Positions 60,800-64,000 of a stretch of DNA of 64,000 nucleotides are shown here, in pieces. The stretch covers positions 12,233,580-12,297,579 of the forward strand of contig NC_091104.1 in NCBI RefSeq assembly GCF_024713975.1, written 5' to 3'. Position 1 is the stretch's first letter, and every line of letters begins with the position of its first letter. The position numbers and the translations under genes were made by a program. Below the pieces are notes generated by a model, which made no database searches, was not told the DNA's origin, and worked only from the letters and a program-made list of their open reading frames with translations. The stretch comes from Paralichthys olivaceus. Lineage: Eukaryota > Chordata > Actinopteri > Pleuronectiformes > Paralichthyidae.

Positions 60800-61480
60800 T
60801 GGATGCTGTGACTGGCTCCTCCGCGCCACTAGGGGGCGCGCCTCCGCCGTGAATAAATGCCATCGTGGGTAGACGAGGCCGCCCAGCCATGTTGAGGAGT
60901 GTGTCAAGCAAACTGCAGCCCGCCATTGTGTAGACACCAGGCTCTGTGCAGAGAGAGGGGCGCTTGGCTGAAACTCTACAATAGCGACACCATTTCTACT
61001 CCCTGCCGCTTAACTTCGGAGTAAAAAGAGTTATACAGGCGCCGGGGGGGAAAGACATGTCCGCCAGCAGCCTTCTCCAGCAGGTAAAGAGAGGTGTTTT
61101 CTGAACATTGACGAGGGCCACATCTCTCAGCATCGCGGCGGCTAGCGGGGGATAGCTTAGCTCAGAGGCCTGACCACCTGCTAAAGGAACCGACTGCTGG
61201 GAATACATCGCTTCATCCATTTTTTTCCCCTTCCTCTCTTCTCATAAATCAAACCTTCATGAATCACCTGGACCCAATCCAGAGACCGAAAGGCCAAGCG
61301 AATAAAGGTAAGAGCAGCGTTAGTGTGACACGATCGACTGGAGGCGGAGTGAATGCGGATCTTTTTACGTTGCGGTGCGCTCTCGAAAAATCTTGCGTGC
61401 GCGGATGCGATAGCGCTCAGTCTCTCGGCGACTTGACGAACGGGCCCGTGTGTGTGTGTGTGTGCGTGCGCGTGTGAGTT
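60800..61480 (+). promoter_or_regulatory. CpG-rich promoter region of ythdf2
   Basis: CpG density rises sharply from about 60820 (GCGCGCCTCCGCCGTG) through the first coding exon and into intron 2 (GTGCGCGGATGCGATAGCGC). No TATA box is seen. This is the usual form of a broadly expressed vertebrate gene. The transcription start is not resolved. Confidence 0.7.
60826..60839 (+). promoter_or_regulatory. CTCF-type motif
   Basis: CCACTAGGGGGCGC fits the CTCF core consensus CCASYAGRKGGCRS at every position. It lies about 220 bp before the ythdf2 start codon. Confidence 0.6.
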
Positions 61481-64000
61481 GTTTCAGTGAAACACAAAAT
61501 GAAACGGTGTCCGTCCTCTGCCTTTCACTCGCTGCTCCTGAGTTTCCTTTACATCCCTGAAATGTCATTTGTGAGCTCTCCGCTGTTAGCATTAGCTACC
61601 TCTTTGCTAGCTAACAACGTTAAATGGCAACATGACTCACATCGACACTATGTTCCTGGTTGTACTCGCTGCACTCTTCGTGGCGCAGACACGTGTGAGG
61701 ACCCACACTTTAAAATACCAGTCAGTGTAATGCATGTCCCCGGTGTTGGGCTACAGGTGCCGTCCTAGCACGCTACCCGCTCGGCTAACGTTAGCCAGGT
61801 CCGTCATGTTGAAAGGGCTGTTGGCGCTCGTTAACATGGAGACGCTGCGCACTGCGTGAAGCTAACCGCACAGCTAGCGTGCTAACGTTAGCTGGCTGCT
61901 AAGTTCACCCAAAATGACACGTCTTCCGACATGCTTTTCCTGTGTCCAAACGGGCCTCACACTCCCCAAGCACCACGCTGTCCAGACTCCACTGCCCGAT
62001 CATACAATTCACCAGCCTGTGTACTTCAGTCTCACTCCTCCACCTCCTCAAACAATCTCATGTCATCACACAAGTTGTGAAAACAAACCGAGGACCACTG
62101 CCCCGTCTGAGTTAAACATGCATTCACCTGCTCCCTGTCCATCTGTAACACAGTGACCTATATTACATTTTAATTTAAATTGTTTCGTGTGTCTGCAAGG
62201 CTTCAGTTTGATTTGACATAGTTTAAAACCGCCAGGTGCGTTTAAGTCTTCCCTGTTTCATCATTGCTCAAGTGTACGCTGTGTAATCTGAAGCTTATTG
62301 AGCAGTAATAATGTGTCATGCTCTGCTTAGTGTCTGTTCCTGAGAGACTCATGAATAATTGCAGAGTGTTTTTTGTTATGCAACAAGCAGTGATGATGCT
62401 GATATGATAGATACTTTGTTCACCCCCAATGGAAAGTGAATGATGTGATCATGTAATGTATTTGAATGTGTGGCCTCTCACACAAACATGTTTTGTTAAC
62501 AGTGTTTGTTTTTGTTTTCAGTGCAAAACGGAGCTGTGACACAAAAGGATACTTTGAATGACGATGAGTTTGAGCCTTACCTGAATACTCAGGCCAGACA
62601 GGTAAGCTTGTACTTGTAAGTTTTTGCTCTCAGGTGCTGCTCTGTTAACAATGACTGAAGAACCCTCAAGTTATGATTTATTTTTGTTGATTTTGTGGTT
62701 AATCCTTCATCTTTTAATTAATGTGTGACCAATGAGTGTGGTGCTGTTGGAGGATAGAATCTGCAGGTTTAACCTGAATTTTAGGAGATGACTTTCCATG
62801 TGAAGAGGATGAGATTCTGTGTATAGATATAATTTAATATTACAATTTTAAAAATATTAATTTAGAAAATAAGTAATGAACCTAGTCCACAATGATGATG
62901 GTCAAATAGCTCAGGGCATTTATAAATACCTTGATTGATCCTGATGCCTGAATTTGCAGTTTGACTCAGAACATCAATAATATTGACTCTTAACACTCAA
63001 CCTTAGATGAACAATGTTTTTGAGGATACTATTATATTGAGTAATGGGATTATCTAGGCTTTATGGTAACTGAATATGGTGTGCATGCATTTATTCACCA
63101 TTTGGACATCCCTGACATAACATTAATGTGTCTGAAACAGTCTGTGCAATACCAAGCCCACATAGATTTGTCATTTTGTCTCAGAAGCTCTCTTCCCCCC
63201 CCCCGATTTTTAACATAAGCATTAAAAGATGGAAAACATCATGGACGAGTTTTATTTCACTTTTCACTGACAACTAGACATGTTTTGCACCATAATTTAC
63301 ACACTAAACAAATTCAGTTGCCATGAGGTCTTGTTCTGTTTGTGTGTGCTCATCCTTGTTTGCATGAAACAGGAATACAAGAAGACAGCTGTTTTAGGAG
63401 CGTTTGTTTTTCTAATCTGTAGTAATGGAGACACTGTGAAGAGGGCTGTAGAGGAAAAGAATGGAGCCTGTTTTTTCCTCCACTCAAAAGAATGTACCAT
63501 CCTTTTGTCCAAGAGACTATAAATAAGCACAAAGTAGTTAAGTGTCATGAATTTATAGATAGGATGAGAAAAGAGGAGGGAAATCTGGTATTTTTATAGA
63601 CCTCTATGATTTGGTGTATCTTTGATACATAATAAAATGATAGTCATAAAATAACTTGTTCTGACTTTTTGAAGAACAAGGTTTACTTGTCAAACAATTG
63701 CTTTTATTAAGTTATTGGTAATGGATGTTTTTGCATTAAACTTTATTTTTCCTGTCACTAAAACTTGGATCTTTTTCTATTTAGAGCAATGCCTATACGG
63801 CCATGTCGGACTCGTACATGCCCAGCTACTACAGCCCCTCCATAGGATTTTCCTACTCTCTAAACGAGGCAGCATGGTCCACAGGTGGGGACCCTCCTAT
63901 GCCTTACCTGGCCTCCTATGGACAGTTGAGCAATGGGGAGCCCCACTACCTCCCGGACGCTATGTTTGGCCAGCCAGGCCCCCTGGGGAGCAACCCTTTC
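61057..64000 (+). CDS. ythdf2: YTH domain family protein 2, 5' part
   Basis: A cytoplasmic m6A RNA reader that directs methylated mRNA to decay. Visible coding exons: 61057-61083, 61283-61307, 62522-62601 and 63785-64000 (open at the window end), 116 codons. It begins MSASSLLQQ, then [28 protein letters not shown], and [20 protein letters not shown] followed by [14 protein letters not shown]. This N-terminus, with its SASSLL start and [10 protein letters not shown], is closer to YTHDF2 than to YTHDF1 or YTHDF3. All junctions are GT-AG (CAG|GTAAAG, AAAG|GTAAGA, CAG|GTAAGC) and exon breaks match the family. The YTH domain itself lies beyond the window. What is visible is the start of the low-complexity region used in decay-complex recruitment and condensation. 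Confidence 0.95.
61308..62521 (+). other. ythdf2 intron 2
   Basis: CpG-rich in its first 150 bp with a (GT)n tract near 61449-61464. Between 61590 and 61895 it repeatedly contains GCTAGC and CTAACGTTAGC motifs. No gene or RNA is seen. Confidence 0.7.
62602..63784 (+). other. ythdf2 intron 3
   Basis: AT-rich, with no recognisable feature. The short open frames near 63280-63550 look like chance. Confidence 0.7.

Noticed and set aside
60735-60926. Minus-strand frame that could be a divergent gene sharing the ythdf2 promoter
   Set aside because: The frame lies in CpG-rich promoter DNA, has no recognisable domain, and ends without a convincing donor or continuation.

Overview
The window reads as nuclear DNA of a teleost fish. 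It has spliced vertebrate genes with GT-AG introns, TTAGGG-type satellite DNA, typical teleost dispersed repeats and long CA/GT microsatellites. No bacterial, viral or CRISPR features are visible. Species cannot be named from the sequence.

Layout. (1) 1-14273 is a satellite array built from a ~641-bp composite unit carrying tracts of TTAGGG. Units alternate in type (a 1282-bp dimeric higher-order repeat) over part of the array. The gene-side end contains a multi-kb block present twice, each ending in divergent monomers. (2) 14274-47900 is a cluster of four tandem cathepsin L-type cysteine protease genes, all on the minus strand, at 15427-17852, 20947-23588, 28568-31185 and 39118-41735. Each has seven coding exons of identical lengths (100, 143, 198, 192, 166, 106, 100 nt) and encodes 334 aa with an intact Cys/His/Asn triad. 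Each also has a TATA-type promoter and a spliced 5' untranslated exon. Copies 2-4 share a LINE 3' fragment in intron 3 that copy 1 lacks. Copies 3 and 4 lie in a recent tandem duplication of about 9-10 kb whose right end includes a fragment of the 3' flank of the next gene. (3) 48623-52613, minus strand, is a four-exon vestigial-like gene (VGLL2-type, TEAD co-factor). (4) 52860-60750 is mostly non-coding, with a short inverted-repeat transposon, microsatellites and one uncertain terminal exon at 57658-57917. (5) 60750-64000, plus strand, holds a CpG-rich promoter and the first four coding exons of ythdf2 (m6A reader), which runs off the window.

The four proteases are expected to be secretory or lysosomal zymogens (signal peptide, I29 inhibitor prodomain, C1A papain domain). 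Copy 1 keeps the usual Leu at the S2-pocket position 69 (papain/cathepsin L numbering). Copies 2-4 carry Trp there and Ala instead of Gly after the catalytic His. This suggests the younger copies changed substrate preference. The order of events inferred from shared insertions is: copy 1 split first, then copy 2, then copies 3 and 4. The vgll2 and ythdf2 genes are unrelated to proteolysis; they flank the cluster and show where the duplication breakpoints fall.
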